A stretch of DNA of 64,000 nt from Aplectana chamaeleonis (taxonomy: Eukaryota; Nematoda; Chromadorea; Rhabditida; Cosmocercidae), in NCBI GenBank assembly GCA_029168955.1, contig JAPDOI010000696.1, positions 244,745 through 308,744 of the forward strand. Reading direction: 5' to 3'. Each line of letters starts with the position of its first letter. The stretch's first letter is position 1. The translations under genes were made by a program, and so were the position numbers. Under the pieces are notes generated by a model, which saw only the letters and a program-made list of their open reading frames with translations, had not been told where the DNA came from and did not search any database. Below, in pieces: positions 37,401 through 42,949 of this stretch.

Positions 37401-38977
37401 TTCTCTACTTCCTTCCTCTTTCTCTTTTTTCTCCGAGTGCTTGTTTTTTCATCTATTTTCTTTTCTATTTTCTCTCAATGCGTATGTTCGAAAGAATGGC
37501 AGCAGCGCTTCATCCATAAAGCATTAACCTCTTCGTATGCATAAACCTAAGACAATCCATCGTCTTCAGACGTCTGGCCGAATGCCTTCCGCACGTCGCC
37601 GTCAGTGTACTGTGGTCGTTGGCAGCAGGGTGTTCTTGTTTGGAGGAACCATGTGAGTACATACATATATCAGAGTTGTTTGGACATTTTTTCTTGCAAA
37701 TGCACGCGTTTGTGATCTATGTGGTCAAACTCGCTTGGAACCAAATTAGAATCTCACTCAATGCATCTGGGGACATCAAAAACGACCAAAAAGATTGCTT
37801 TTGCGGATTTCAGAAATTGAAACATTCTCAGCGGAGACCCGGTCTGGGAATGCTATTTGGCGATGACTACGAATACGAGATTCGTTTTTAGTTTTTTTCG
37901 GAAGGTTACGGTAGGATACTTTAGATAGATTACATATGACATGCCGTGACCAGCTTTAGCCTGTTGAAAACGTCAATTTCTGACATTCCAAAACAAATGA
38001 AGTTATAGGCCGTTTTGATCTGCCAGTCGCACTATAGAAAGATCAGTGCTGTTCCTTTTCATCTACGCCACAATTTTCAATACACCGTTTCTGAAAGCTC
38101 CATTCTAAGTTTGGGGTAGACCTCAGCCAGTTCTTGGTGTAGGTATTTTTACAGCTTGCCTAGTTGGAAAGCGGAGAGTTTGGCTACACACACAGTTCGT
38201 GGTATGAGTTATAGCGTACGCAAAAGAAAGAAAAAGAGGTTTTTGTCTAATTGCTCCAGTTTGTCATTTACCATAGTTCCATCGGGCCGCTTTCATAGTT
38301 ACGCCGCGACACGATAGCGTGATTTTTATGAGTTCCGATCGAGATTGCATCAGATGTATGTCTTTCAGGCCAGTGAAGAATAGCTCTGGCACGGCCTCAG
38401 GTTTGGCTGATTTGGCGGATTTGTATGTACTCGATTACGGTGAGTCCGATGTTCCGTTCATCAGTAGCGTTAGCGGGTGAATTTCATCCTACTTTTTAGA
38501 GTAAAAGTAACGTGTTGTAGCTCCTTCTTTGAAACATTTGGCTGCCGGCGTTGTGCTTCAACATGATTTTCATAAGGTCTTCGCTAATCATATTCCACGG
38601 GATTTGAAGTGAGTTTTACTGTTTTTCTCCTGTCGTCTTTCCTAGACTATGATCTCATGAAATATACCGAGCATCTGGGTGAGAACCGAGCTGGGGCTTC
38701 GGTGGTGCAGTGCCATAAGGCGCTCCACCAGAATGGGGGTATGCTGGTTCAATCTCGCCCGGAGCCAAACGTTCTGCGATCAAATTAGCACCTTGTGTAG
38801 TCATACCTTAGCGTGCACTGCGACGTTGAACAGCAGTTACGGTAGGAAAAAAAAACTTGAAAAATGGTATTATTTTTTCATTTGAAATTTCTTCGTTCCA
38901 GTCGCGAGTTGTGGGCGATGACGACGCCAAATGCGATTTCTACGCCCTTGACGCAGCGTCATGACGCCACCGGATGA
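7417..38977 (+). CDS. KLHDC3: KLHDC3/Peas-like kelch-repeat protein, 12 exons
   Basis: The spliced product is about 397 residues; human KLHDC3 has 382. Coding exons are 7417-7488, 15546-15624, 21133-21194, 27571-27718, 32184-32371, 32519-32611, 36163-36283, 36371-36483, 37570-37652, 38369-38439, 38521-38608 and 38902-38977. All junctions keep phase with GT-AG introns. The protein starts MQWTVALEGGPRRVNHAAVA, nearly the vertebrate start. It carries six kelch motifs (SFGGYCSGE, LWGGRND, LFGGFEEE, IFGGRSD, IFGGYLG, LFGGTMP), followed in several blades by the paired W. The C-terminus SLKHLAAGVVL...IPRDL...AMTTPN aligns with human SLKTLCKLAV...LPHDI...AMTTNS. In mammals KLHDC3 is a CUL2-Elongin BC substrate receptor that reads C-terminal glycine degrons; that role here is inferred. 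Introns 1-4 and 6 are 3.5-8 kb and full of repeats. The BC-box Cys is replaced by Ala. Confidence 0.95.
7643..7851. mobile_element. palindromic MITE, CACCCGCGG family
   Basis: ttaggcgcgtggcttgcgtc with atctcacccgcggctggcgc is mirrored by gcagatgagatttagatg and accacggacctaa. The core gtaagctgatcagctgcgc is shared with the copy at 59662. Confidence 0.7.
8398..8616. mobile_element. palindromic MITE, 219 bp
   Basis: gttacgaaggggttggggca with tttggggcgtcggcgcgttt and gatgat is mirrored by atcatcaaacgtgacgacgc and cccaaacccttcgtaac. Arms are about 40-48 bp with a 9-base gap in one. Confidence 0.75.
9101..9436. mobile_element. TTAA-bounded fold-back element, 336 bp
   Basis: TTAAAGGCCGTGTCCACGAT mirrored by ATCGTGTACACTGTCTTTAA, with arms of about 100 bp (gccggaaatcgaaag, cattggaacga). 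The intact relative of 5487-6524. Confidence 0.8.
9433..9922. mobile_element. TTAA-bounded MITE, 490 bp, joined to its neighbour
   Basis: TTAAAGGCGGTGTTCACGAT starts in the last TTAA of the preceding element and ends atcgtgaacactgccct. A homologous copy in inverted orientation lies at 14647-15085. Confidence 0.7.
9923..11450. other. intron 1 DNA without recognised elements
   Basis: No coding exon or transposon ends recognised. One local hairpin (agagctctcgatttccatgg against ccgaaattgagagctct) spans 10748-10820. Confidence 0.4.
11450..12690. repeat. composite repeat with tRNA-like modules and direct repeats
   Basis: tRNA-like modules lie at 11594-11658 (minus), 11743-11811 (plus) and 12035-12105 (plus), followed by about 205-bp direct repeats at 12195-12400 and 12480-12685 (gatccattccgaagaaggga, cagaccgatgtg). 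The block aaacggaccatagacgagaa recurs at about 11500 and 12438. Confidence 0.7.
11743..11811 (+). repeat. tRNA-derived (SINE-like) module
   Basis: The acceptor-like GTGTCGG/CTGACAT pairs with wobble. GGTGTAATGGC (A-box) and GCAGGTTCGAGTCCTGC (T-arm and B-box) are intact. The anticodon-position loop CCGGAAA lacks T33, so it is not a normal tRNA. It forms an inverted pair with 11594-11658. Confidence 0.6.
13768..14264. mobile_element. Harbinger-like MITE, 497 bp, TAA duplication
   Basis: GGTCCCCGTCAGA is mirrored by TCTGACGGGGGCC, and TAA flanks both sides. The interior is many divergent copies of ctgagtccgactgagtc/gtcgg. Confidence 0.75.
14424..14598. mobile_element. palindromic MITE, 175 bp
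   Basis: gatattgccgcatccatgga plus aatggcacgatactgtag is mirrored by ctacagtatcgcgtcatttc plus cacgaatacggtaatgtc. A half copy (gacattaccgtatccatgg) sits at 14623-14642. Confidence 0.75.
14647..15085. mobile_element. TTAA-family MITE, inverted copy of 9433-9922
   Basis: Runs gaagacagtgtctatgataa, cggtcccatgctgattccaa, ggggcttatgatcggaaatc to cgaatgttacagagtgtccc, matching the reverse complement of 9480-9922. Ends are eroded. Confidence 0.65.
15162..15297. mobile_element. MITE, 136 bp, CAG duplication
   Basis: GGCCAAATTCATCATTGC is mirrored by GCAATGATGAATCTGGCC, with CAG on both sides one base out. An inner palindrome is tttgggttgggttta-like. Its ends match the 1.6-kb element at 22589. Confidence 0.7.
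15546..15624 (+). CDS. KLHDC3: KLHDC3-like exon 2 (residues 25-50)
   Basis: Follows the acceptor cttgcag. Encodes VFSFGGYCSGETVDPEQPID then IHMLDT, the first kelch blade with its GG pair. Ends one base into a codon at A|gtgagt. Confidence 0.95.
16225..16626. mobile_element. Harbinger-like MITE, about 400 bp
   Basis: GGCCTCGTCATAGTCTGCCG is mirrored by CGGCCGACTGTGACGGGGAC, with TAA on the left. The interior repeats gccgtcccggtcgatacg-like units. Confidence 0.65.
16967..17434 (+). CDS. unrecognised ORF in KLHDC3 intron 2
   Basis: The 3' half reads VAKNISADHHVAGLIGDNMK and ADHHVAG...RFRGTLATDPSNMLIG, with charged helix-like composition, ending at 17434 about 120 bases before LINE copy 1. The 5' half is low-quality and overlaps repeat-like DNA. 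Probably a fragment of a mobile-element protein; no family recognised. Confidence 0.2.
   Translation: MRCREGDILQHPSLGVIWPNFRLFSQIPRMLLTAYLKLSAFVTWASGRAQTPSTPPQLRPLSGSPNPTSGPGRNLVAKNISADHHVAGLIGDNMKRLQGDFEEKECSKKRDDYYRIKTTVLHRNRFRGTLATDPSNMLIGRQVYHNSNALKAKGL
17560..18440 (+). mobile_element. truncated LINE copy 1 in KLHDC3 intron 2
   Basis: RT fragments ALNLTKAFGAVNHEVLSSNL, RARAMFQNHVSNSIPIAAGV, VVAYADDITVIC and AKLNVLRALGG, then ALEYAASVWQHLVLESS, end near 18440. About 130 bases of foreign, partly palindromic DNA (17697-17830) split the RT. Frameshifted and dead. Confidence 0.8.
18441..20240. other. intron 2 DNA, no gene recognised
   Basis: A right end of the GGCCCC...TCA family (ccgactatgacggggac) is at about 18870-18886. 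Open frames near 19349-20100 on both strands have no recognisable motif. Confidence 0.35.
20249..20417. repeat. partial Harbinger-like MITE
   Basis: Shares cccctgagtccgactgcgac and the right end gtctgacgggggcc with 13768-14264. The left end is eroded. Confidence 0.5.
20574..21070. mobile_element. large inverted repeat next to exon 3
   Basis: Arms of about 210 bp: left 20590-20800 (tctttctaggatcagt, tagaattcgaattttacaat, catcgcctcctgagatacac) and right 20868-21070 (gtatttcaggaggcgacgaa, gtagaaattcgaattctg, gatcctagaaaggcttat). It ends about 60 bases before exon 3. Confidence 0.7.
21133..21194 (+). CDS. KLHDC3: KLHDC3-like exon 3 (residues 51-71), small exon
   Basis: A 62-base exon after the acceptor acatttttag. 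The carried A plus AT gives N, then TYRWISVKAHTCDYEDDDER. The YRW matches the blade tryptophan position of KLHDC3 (SLRW in human). It is the only piece I found between exons 2 and 4 that restores phase on both sides. The donor AGG|gtgggt is slightly weak. A roughly 490-bp inverted repeat ends about 60 bases upstream. Confidence 0.87.
21195..22442. other. intron 3, no gene recognised
   Basis: A minus-strand frame at 21973-22248 (MNAAKVVFQHAGIVPDEILT) looks weakly coding but has no recognised family and is flanked by stops. Confidence 0.3.
22589..24196. mobile_element. 1.6-kb non-autonomous element, CAG duplication, inserted in LINE copy 2
   Basis: GGGCCGGATTCATCAACG is mirrored by CGTTGATGAATCCGGCCC. 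CAG occurs at 22586-22588 and 24197-24199, and the LINE reading continues across the gap. Subterminal GGTAGC/GCTACC repeats cluster at both ends. The roughly 1.1-kb AT-rich core has no recognisable transposase. Confidence 0.85.
24997..25256. mobile_element. TTAA-family MITE, 260 bp, inserted in LINE copy 2
   Basis: aaaggcatcatacgcgctga is mirrored by ttcagcgcgtacgatgcctt with TTAA on the right and TGAA on the left. Inner arms (agagtttgttgtgtcacc/acccaacaaactct) also pair. Confidence 0.8.
25707..26054. mobile_element. hAT-like MITE, 348 bp
   Basis: CAGGGCTGAGCAGGGTTGCG is mirrored by CGGCCTGCTGAACTCTG. The flanks AGCCTAGA and ATCCTAGA match 7 of 8. Confidence 0.75.
26408..26537. mobile_element. 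palindromic MITE, 130 bp (GCGCAAACTCGG family)
   Basis: catggatccttgtgatag, then gttggcgcaaactcggtgca, is mirrored by catcgagtttgcgccagctt and atcactaggatccatg. The best-preserved of four copies. Confidence 0.8.
26803..27283. mobile_element. TTAA-bounded MITE, 481 bp
   Basis: TTAAAGCCACAGTCCAATCT is mirrored by GAGGTTGGACTGTGCCTTTA A, with TTAA at both ends. It lies in intron 3, 290 bases before exon 4. Confidence 0.75.
27571..27718 (+). CDS. KLHDC3: KLHDC3-like exon 4 (residues 72-120)
   Basis: Follows cttgttcag. Encodes an acidic start MEDDDSELEG, then LPYQRYGHTVCAYRGRAYLW and GGRNDEFGASSTLHEFDP. The RYGHT and LWGGRND motifs are diagnostic of KLHDC3. Ends with one base carried (G|gtcag). 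Confidence 0.95.
27820..29660. repeat. degenerate minisatellite in KLHDC3 intron 4 (left block)
   Basis: Dozens of variants of accgtgggtggtccgc, gttcaacgatggggtcatga and aggaacc recur every 45-60 bases. Interrupted by the MITE at 28041-28501. Confidence 0.8.
28041..28501. mobile_element. TTAA-bounded MITE, 461 bp
   Basis: TTAAAGGCATCGTTCGCGCA is mirrored by TGCGCGTACGATGCCTTTAA. It split the intron 4 minisatellite. Confidence 0.85.
29680..29850. repeat. short tandem repeat of cggattt/cggtgattcgg
   Basis: About 36-bp units tttttcggtgattcggattt and cggttcggatttggcc. The same motif recurs at 30820-30990. Confidence 0.75.
30529..30650. mobile_element. palindromic MITE copy (GCGCAAACTCGG family)
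   Basis: ccattaaaggttggcgcaaa, ctcggtgcac, then gcatatggcactgggttta and ccaacttccaatagg form the same hairpin as at 26408. Confidence 0.7.
30820..30990. repeat. short tandem repeat of cggatttcggttcgg
   Basis: Same repeat as 29680-29850; the two bracket the palindromic MITE and the exon-free middle of intron 4. Confidence 0.7.
31140..32055. repeat. degenerate minisatellite in KLHDC3 intron 4 (right block)
   Basis: Same unit as 27820-29660 (gtggcccgcggtccagg, gatcgtgaaggt, ttgaccgtggg), ending about 130 bases before exon 5. The two blocks look like one array split by later insertions. Confidence 0.75.
32184..32371 (+). CDS. KLHDC3: KLHDC3-like exon 5 (residues 121-183)
   Basis: Follows cacttcttcag; the carried G plus TT gives V. 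Encodes LLRWRIVPVEGRVPPARDGH, then a blade containing MFLFGGFEEE and ending LTNRWSEYNTT. PPARDGHS matches human PGARDGHS. Phase 0 at ACG|gtcggt. Confidence 0.95.
32519..32611 (+). CDS. KLHDC3: KLHDC3-like exon 6 (residues 184-214)
   Basis: Encodes GQPPLWRDFHTAVAIDSKMY then IFGGRSDYTGQ; WRDFH is invariant in KLHDC3. The start at 32519 uses the acceptor gttcag. An alternative start at 32510 is also in phase and would add AVQ. Intron 5 is only 147 bases. Confidence 0.9.
32640..32900. repeat. ttcgaa-rich tandem repeat in intron 6
   Basis: Variants of cgaatttcgaattttcgaat and atattcgaaaatc, about 30-60 bp units, self-complementary. Confidence 0.8.
33093..33420. mobile_element. GC-rich-ended palindromic element (GCGCGTGACGCGC family) in KLHDC3 intron 6
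   Basis: ttaggcgctattcata and cacgcgcgtgacgcgcg are mirrored by gagtattcatagtctccgca and agcgcgtcacgcgcg. The middle is the reverse complement of the middle of the element at 62023. The following stretch to 34000 continues as related repeat DNA. Confidence 0.65.
34868..34992. mobile_element. palindromic MITE copy (GCGCAAACTCGG family)
   Basis: cgagactttgcgttcattat, tccgcaaactcggtgc, then gcaccgagtttgcgccaacc and tacgcaaagtctcg. Confidence 0.75.
35183..35623. mobile_element. Harbinger-like MITE, 441 bp, hosting a 56-bp element
   Basis: GGCCCCTGTCATAG is mirrored by TATGAGGGGGACC followed by TAA. A miniature hAT-like element sits at 35354-35409. Confidence 0.65.
35354..35409. mobile_element. 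56-bp hAT-like hairpin element
   Basis: CAGGGTTGAGGGTCGTTGC is mirrored by GCAACGGCCTGCTCAACGCTG with a short loop. The flanks TGTGGCAC and TGTGACAC match 7 of 8. Confidence 0.65.
36163..36283 (+). CDS. KLHDC3: KLHDC3-like exon 7 (residues 215-254)
   Basis: Follows attattttag. Encodes FHSTRDMYDERLKALNLRTG, then EWSDPICNGVGPTGRRSHSA. FHS and GRRSHSA align with human FHSNNEIY and GRRSHSAF. Ends with one base carried (T|gtgagt). Confidence 0.95.
36371..36483 (+). CDS. KLHDC3: KLHDC3-like exon 8 (residues 255-292)
   Basis: Encodes WTYGGKMYIFGGYLGTQNMH then YDDLFSFDPSNNHWEKIK, the fifth blade. Human has YNGELYIFGGYNARLNRHFH. Phase 0 at AAG|gtagga. Intron 7 is 87 bases. Confidence 0.95.
36525..37445 (+). 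repeat. pyrimidine-rich tract, (CCTTC/CCCTT)n, in KLHDC3 intron 8
   Basis: About 920 bases that are almost pure C and T on the + strand, most regular at 36950-37150 (ccttcccttcccttccc). Long ORFs through it on both strands are artefacts of composition. Confidence 0.97.
37570..37652 (+). CDS. KLHDC3: KLHDC3-like exon 9 (residues 293-319)
   Basis: Follows cgtcttcag, after the long pyrimidine tract of intron 8. Encodes TSGRMPSARRRQCTVVVGSR then VFLFGGT, matching human PCPRRRQCCCIVGDKIVLFGGT. Two bases are carried (AT|gtgagt). Confidence 0.95.
37693..37945. repeat. half copy of the ctgaacacgaat palindromic family
   Basis: gatctatgtggtcaaa, gaccaaaaagattgc, ctatttggcgatgactacga, then gttacggtaggatac resembles one arm of the element at 53251. 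Confidence 0.4.
38369..38439 (+). CDS. KLHDC3: KLHDC3-like exon 10 (residues 320-343)
   Basis: The carried AT plus G gives M; the exon then encodes PVKNSSGTASGLADLADLYV and LDY. This is the LADLYVLDY strand before the C-terminal box, aligning with human HSDLHILDF. Ends G|gtgagt. Confidence 0.93.
38521..38608 (+). CDS. KLHDC3: KLHDC3-like exon 11 (residues 344-372), BC-box/Cul2-box region
   Basis: Encodes APSLKHLAAGVVLQHDFHKV then FANHIPRDL. Aligned with human PSLKTLCKLAV...LPHDI, the BC-box cysteine is Ala here (residue 351), while IPRDL fits a Cul2-box core. Ends AA|gtgagt, phase 2. Intron 10 is 81 bases. Confidence 0.93.
38695..38767 (+). repeat. degenerate tRNA-like sequence in KLHDC3 intron 11
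   Basis: GGCTTCG at 38695-38701 pairs with CGGAGCC at 38760-38766, and a D-arm-like GGTGGTGCAGTGCC and a GGTTCAATC B-box lie between. The T-stem pairs badly and I cannot read a convincing anticodon arm, so it is called tRNA-derived rather than a functional tRNA. Confidence 0.4.
38902..38977 (+). CDS. KLHDC3: KLHDC3-like exon 12 with stop
   Basis: Encodes N (split codon) then RELWAMTTPNAISTPLTQRH and DATG, stop TGA at 38975-38977. RELWAMTT aligns with human RWELNAMTT. Confidence 0.93.
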
Positions 38978-39749
38978 CAGCCGTTGGCAGGCTGCAGTTA
39001 CTGTAGGCTACAGTTTAAAAGTCATATCAGAGGATGTAAAATTCTGCATATCTTCCCTCAAGTAATCAATAATGCTCTTGTACTATGTTTTTTTTGCTCC
39101 AGCTGCTCAATTTCTCCGCTTTCATCGCGTCCATCCGGTTCAGCATCATCAGGAAACGGTTCATATTTTTCTTCCATTTAGTCTTTTTCTTCCGATAATT
39201 TTTTTTCGTCATTCGCTTTCCGAATCACAATTTATGAGATGAGTGTCTGATGTTTTCTGTCTCATCAATGATTCGCTAATATGTGTTGCTATATCAAATG
39301 ATTCCGTATTAATAGTGTGCGCCAATGTATTGGCCTAACATTATCCCCATTAATTTGCCTACTAATCTAATAGTGTCAGTTGTGTGTCATGTGCTGGAGA
39401 TTAGGGGGTGTCTATACTTTATCGCCAAGGCTTTGGCTTAGCGTATATTAATCGATTTCTCCAGATTACACATAGACTGCGTAGTTTTGAGTTTTCGGGG
39501 TTGCATCGCGAGTAACACGGAATTGTCGAGAGGGATGCAAGGCGCAGATGTGGCAGAAAACCCGGCCCGAGTTTTTAGTGGTTTGGTTTCACTCTTGCTG
39601 GCGTGCGGCGCGTGGCGAGCGTGTGCCGATTGTTGATGTTTCGTTACTGTTGCGGATTCGAACCTGGCCCGGACTCCTGACAGCAGTCGCTACAAGCTTT
39701 TTCCCACCGTCTGGGTTTAAGCTCGACAAGGGGTTTGCGCTAGTTTCTG

Positions 39750-39755
39750 AATAAA
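39750..39755 (+). terminator. possible polyadenylation signal
   Basis: AATAAA, about 770 bases after the KLHDC3-like stop. The distance is long, and AT-rich alternatives nearer the stop cannot be excluded. Confidence 0.25.
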
Positions 39756-39914
39756 AATTATAAATGAGTGACTTTTACGCTTTTTTTGAAAAACTTCATA
39801 ATTTAATGTGTTTTTTGAATTGAGCTCAATTTTCGGTCGAGTATGCGAGCATGGCCGTGAGAAAATTCTCAACAAATCTTTTTTTTTTTGGAATTCCCAG
39901 GCTCAAAATTTTTT

Positions 39915-40676
39915 GATTAAGTAGCAATACCCGCGCTAAGTTTCGTAAAAACGGGGAGCATTTGTCAAACTTCGCAAAAGAAAAGTTCGACACTCGTAAC
40001 TTTTTTGAATAAATGCTTTTTGGATTCTGAAAACGCTGTCACATTCACAGCTCAAATTCCTACCTAATAATGTGTTTCGTGGACAGAAGCTCCCAAAAAT
40101 CGCTTTGTTTTTGAATGAAATTGTTTTTGCGGTCGTTTCTCAAAAACGTCGCGGGTGGCAAATTGCGGAGAAACAGTGAGTTATAATTTTACAAGTAATA
40201 AAAGATCAATCTTCATGTCTTCTTCATGATTTAGATGCAGGTGGTACAATCTTGAGAGTTGTGCAGATTGAATTTTCGAACTCCATCTAACGCTTGGGGG
40301 TTTTCGCAACGGAAGTCTGACTTCTTAAGAAGTTTCCGAGCGTGTTTAATGGAGGTTTTCTAAATTTCTATTTGAACGAATCTCGAGATTGTCCCACCTG
40401 CATCTAATTCATGAAGAAGATACAGAGGTTGATCTTTTATTACTTATACAATTACTTCTCAAACTGTAGCCGCACTTTGCCGCGTGCGACGTTTTTGAGA
40501 AACGATTGCAAGAAAAATTTCATTCAAAGGCAAAGCGATTTTAGGAAACTTTGGTCCGCAATCCACATTATTAGGTAGGAATTTGAACTGCGAATACGAC
40601 ATCGTTTTCAGAATCTAAAATAGAATCTTAGCTCAAAAAAGGTAAAAAGGTATCGGTTCAGCGCGGATATTGTACT
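39915..40676. mobile_element. fold-back element with arms of about 300-370 bp
   Basis: Left arm (gctttttggattctgaaaac, attcctacctaataatgtg, aaacgtcgcgggtggcaaat, taataaaagatcaatctt) is mirrored by the right arm (ttgatcttttattacttata, gccgcgtgcgacgtttttga, cacattattaggtaggaatt, cgttttcagaatctaaaat). The spacer is near 40310. Confidence 0.75.
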
Positions 40677-41272
40677 TTGAATTTCGAGTGTGTTTTGGCT
40701 AACACTCGAAAACACGAGAGGTTTTTCGTATATTTGATATTCTCGAATTTAGGTTTTAGATGCTCGGAGAGCCGATCAACTGAAAATGCTGACAAATGAA
40801 AAGTTGAGCTTTAAAAATGTCTTATCATAAGTTCTCCGAAGAGGGTTTTCGGAAACGATCTTAGCGTTTTTTGATCTTAAAAAGTCTGATTTGATTTGAT
40901 TTCTAAAAAACCTGATTTCTCATTCTATTTCTCTAAAAAAAACTTGAATTTGTGTGTAGTTTCCGGCAGTGATCCGCCTTTTTTGCGATTGAGTATTCGA
41001 CAATCGTCTTCTGAAATTGACCGATTATTTGAAAGATCGAGTATCTTGGTTTCTGGTTAGAATGAGTGTCTGGAAAACAGAAAAGTAATGTAGTTTCTCA
41101 ATGAATCATTCATTCGGAACAAATTTTTAAAACAGGATCAATTTTAACAACAAAAGAGCTCCAAAAAGTGCATAATTTGAAATCCTGAGTTCATCAAATG
41201 TTCTAAAAAGTCGAAAACCTTCAATTTTGAGTGAATCTACTATTTTGTTCGGCCCGAAATCTAGTTTGGACC

Positions 41273-41744
41273 CAGGGTCAAGCGGGGCGTTGTGGAATTT
41301 TTCAAAATCGGAGCGACCCCCCCACCACCTTCGAAAATTTTTTTCAAAATCGATTTTTTTTGCGAGCCCCCCCCCCCCCCCCGGCAGAAATTAGACAGTT
41401 AATTTTTTTCGAAAAAAAATGTTTTTTCAAAAAAAATTTTCAGTTTCGAAAAGTTATTTACCTCGGGATTCGCCGCGCGCGCGGCGAAGCAAATGAAACA
41501 AAAACCAATCCTAACATATTTTTTATTAAGTGTAATAGAACTACCCCGGAACTCGTCAGCAAGGAGAGTAGTTCTATTAGGAATCGATTCAGACTACTTA
41601 TAAAACGACGAAAAAGTACCTTATGATGTTCAATACCGTTTGTTTCATTTTCCAATCACTTCCAGAAGTTTTCGTTTTTGGTCCAAAATTTTTGCGACCT
41701 CCCCCCACCCCCGTTGCGGAATTCCGCAACCCCACTTGACCCTG
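41273..41744. mobile_element. hAT-like MITE, 472 bp, perfect 8-bp duplication
   Basis: CAGGGTCAAGCGGGGCGTTG is mirrored by CAACCCCACTTGACCCTG. TTTGGACC occurs at 41265-41272 and 41745-41752. Confidence 0.9.
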
Positions 41745-41752
41745 TTTGGACC

Positions 41753-42740
41753 ACTCAGATGTCCAATGGAAGTGGACATGATGATCGATGCAAGAATGCG
41801 CGCGTATCCTTGGCGACAAAGTATGAATACTTCCTGGTCTGAATGTTATATCCATGCATGTTTAGGGTTTTTGATTACAGGTCCTCTAGGCTATTACGTA
41901 GGCGACTTGGCCATGCACCAAACTGACACCGATTAATGTTGTTTTAACATCTTATTCTTCTGCAACTAACGTGTATTGAAAAAATCGTGTATCATGTGTG
42001 TCTGTTGTTTAAACTGTCTAGTCTTAATCCTTTTTAATCGATTTCCAATCCGCGCAAAAATCAATTAATTTCCGTGTGTGTATGTGTAGAAGTAGCGAAT
42101 CCTCAGTATCAAAATTTACGGGCACACCTGATCTGTATAGAAAAACGACGAGAAGAGCGCCAGCAGCCTGGCCTGGCCTGCCTCTGCCTCCCTCACCCAT
42201 CAACCGGGGAGGGCCAGGCCAGCTGCAGGCGAGGGTTCACAGAGGCGTAGCTGGCCTTTTCGTTGATGAAAACGCCATTTTCTGCATTTTCCCCAGATTT
42301 GAGGTGTGTGAGTGTGTTTTTGTCTTTTTGTTCTTTTGTACAATTTGTTGTTTTTCCCGTGCTATCGATTTATAATGTTCCTTTACATATATTTCGATCA
42401 TGTCATTTCACACTGTCACTGACTCATTATAAGGTGCCTTCGCTCATACATGCACTCTATCTATCATGTATATCAAATTTTTCCTGCGCGCTGACTTTCG
42501 CTGTAAATGTATGCATTTGTGTTTTGTGTTTTTTTTATTTCACCGTGTTTTTCCCTTTTTTTCGCCACATGCTGGTAGATTTTAGTGTTTAATAAGAGTT
42601 TTCTCAAGGATTTGGTATATTGTCTGTGTATTGTTAATGACAGAGGATGAGTCCCTAGAGTGATATCTGATGAGCACAAAAAGTATGAATATAGACGGAA
42701 GCTGATATAGTTAGTTCTGCAGCTTGTTGCCTCCAGAAAA
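41753..42740. other. no gene recognised
   Basis: Contains one GC-rich near-palindrome (ctggcctggcctgcctc with gggagggccaggccag) at about 42170-42222. Frames here show no motif. Confidence 0.35.
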
Positions 42741-42743
42741 ATC

Positions 42744-42925
42744 ACATTTAAATCTTGTCCGCGGCTGGCGCAGCGGTCGCGTGCGACGGCTTGCTAATCG
42801 ATTCAGGCGGAGAGAGGAGCGCAGCTGATGAGTTTACCATACCGCCAGCCGCCGGTGAGATTTGAACCGACCGCGCCAGCTGCGGGTGAGATTTAGATGT
42901 TTATTTCTTCAGGAAACGAGCCACG
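42744..42925. mobile_element. palindromic MITE, CACCCGCGG family, rearranged core
   Basis: aaatcttgtccgcggctggc is mirrored by ccagctgcgggtgagattta. The core is inverted relative to the copies at 7643 and 59662 (gcgcagctgatgagtttacc). Confidence 0.65.
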
Positions 42926-42949
42926 GAGGATTTTTCACATATAGGTGGG

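Noticed and set aside
36518..37519. 333-residue open frame (and 202- and 165-residue frames) in 36.5-37.5 kb
   Set aside because: All are translations of the polypyrimidine tract inside KLHDC3 intron 8; residues are only S, F, L, P (or G, K, R, E on the other strand).
39541..39720. Minus-strand B-box-like sequence (gcggattcgaacct)
   Set aside because: No D-arm, acceptor stem or anticodon arm could be paired with it.
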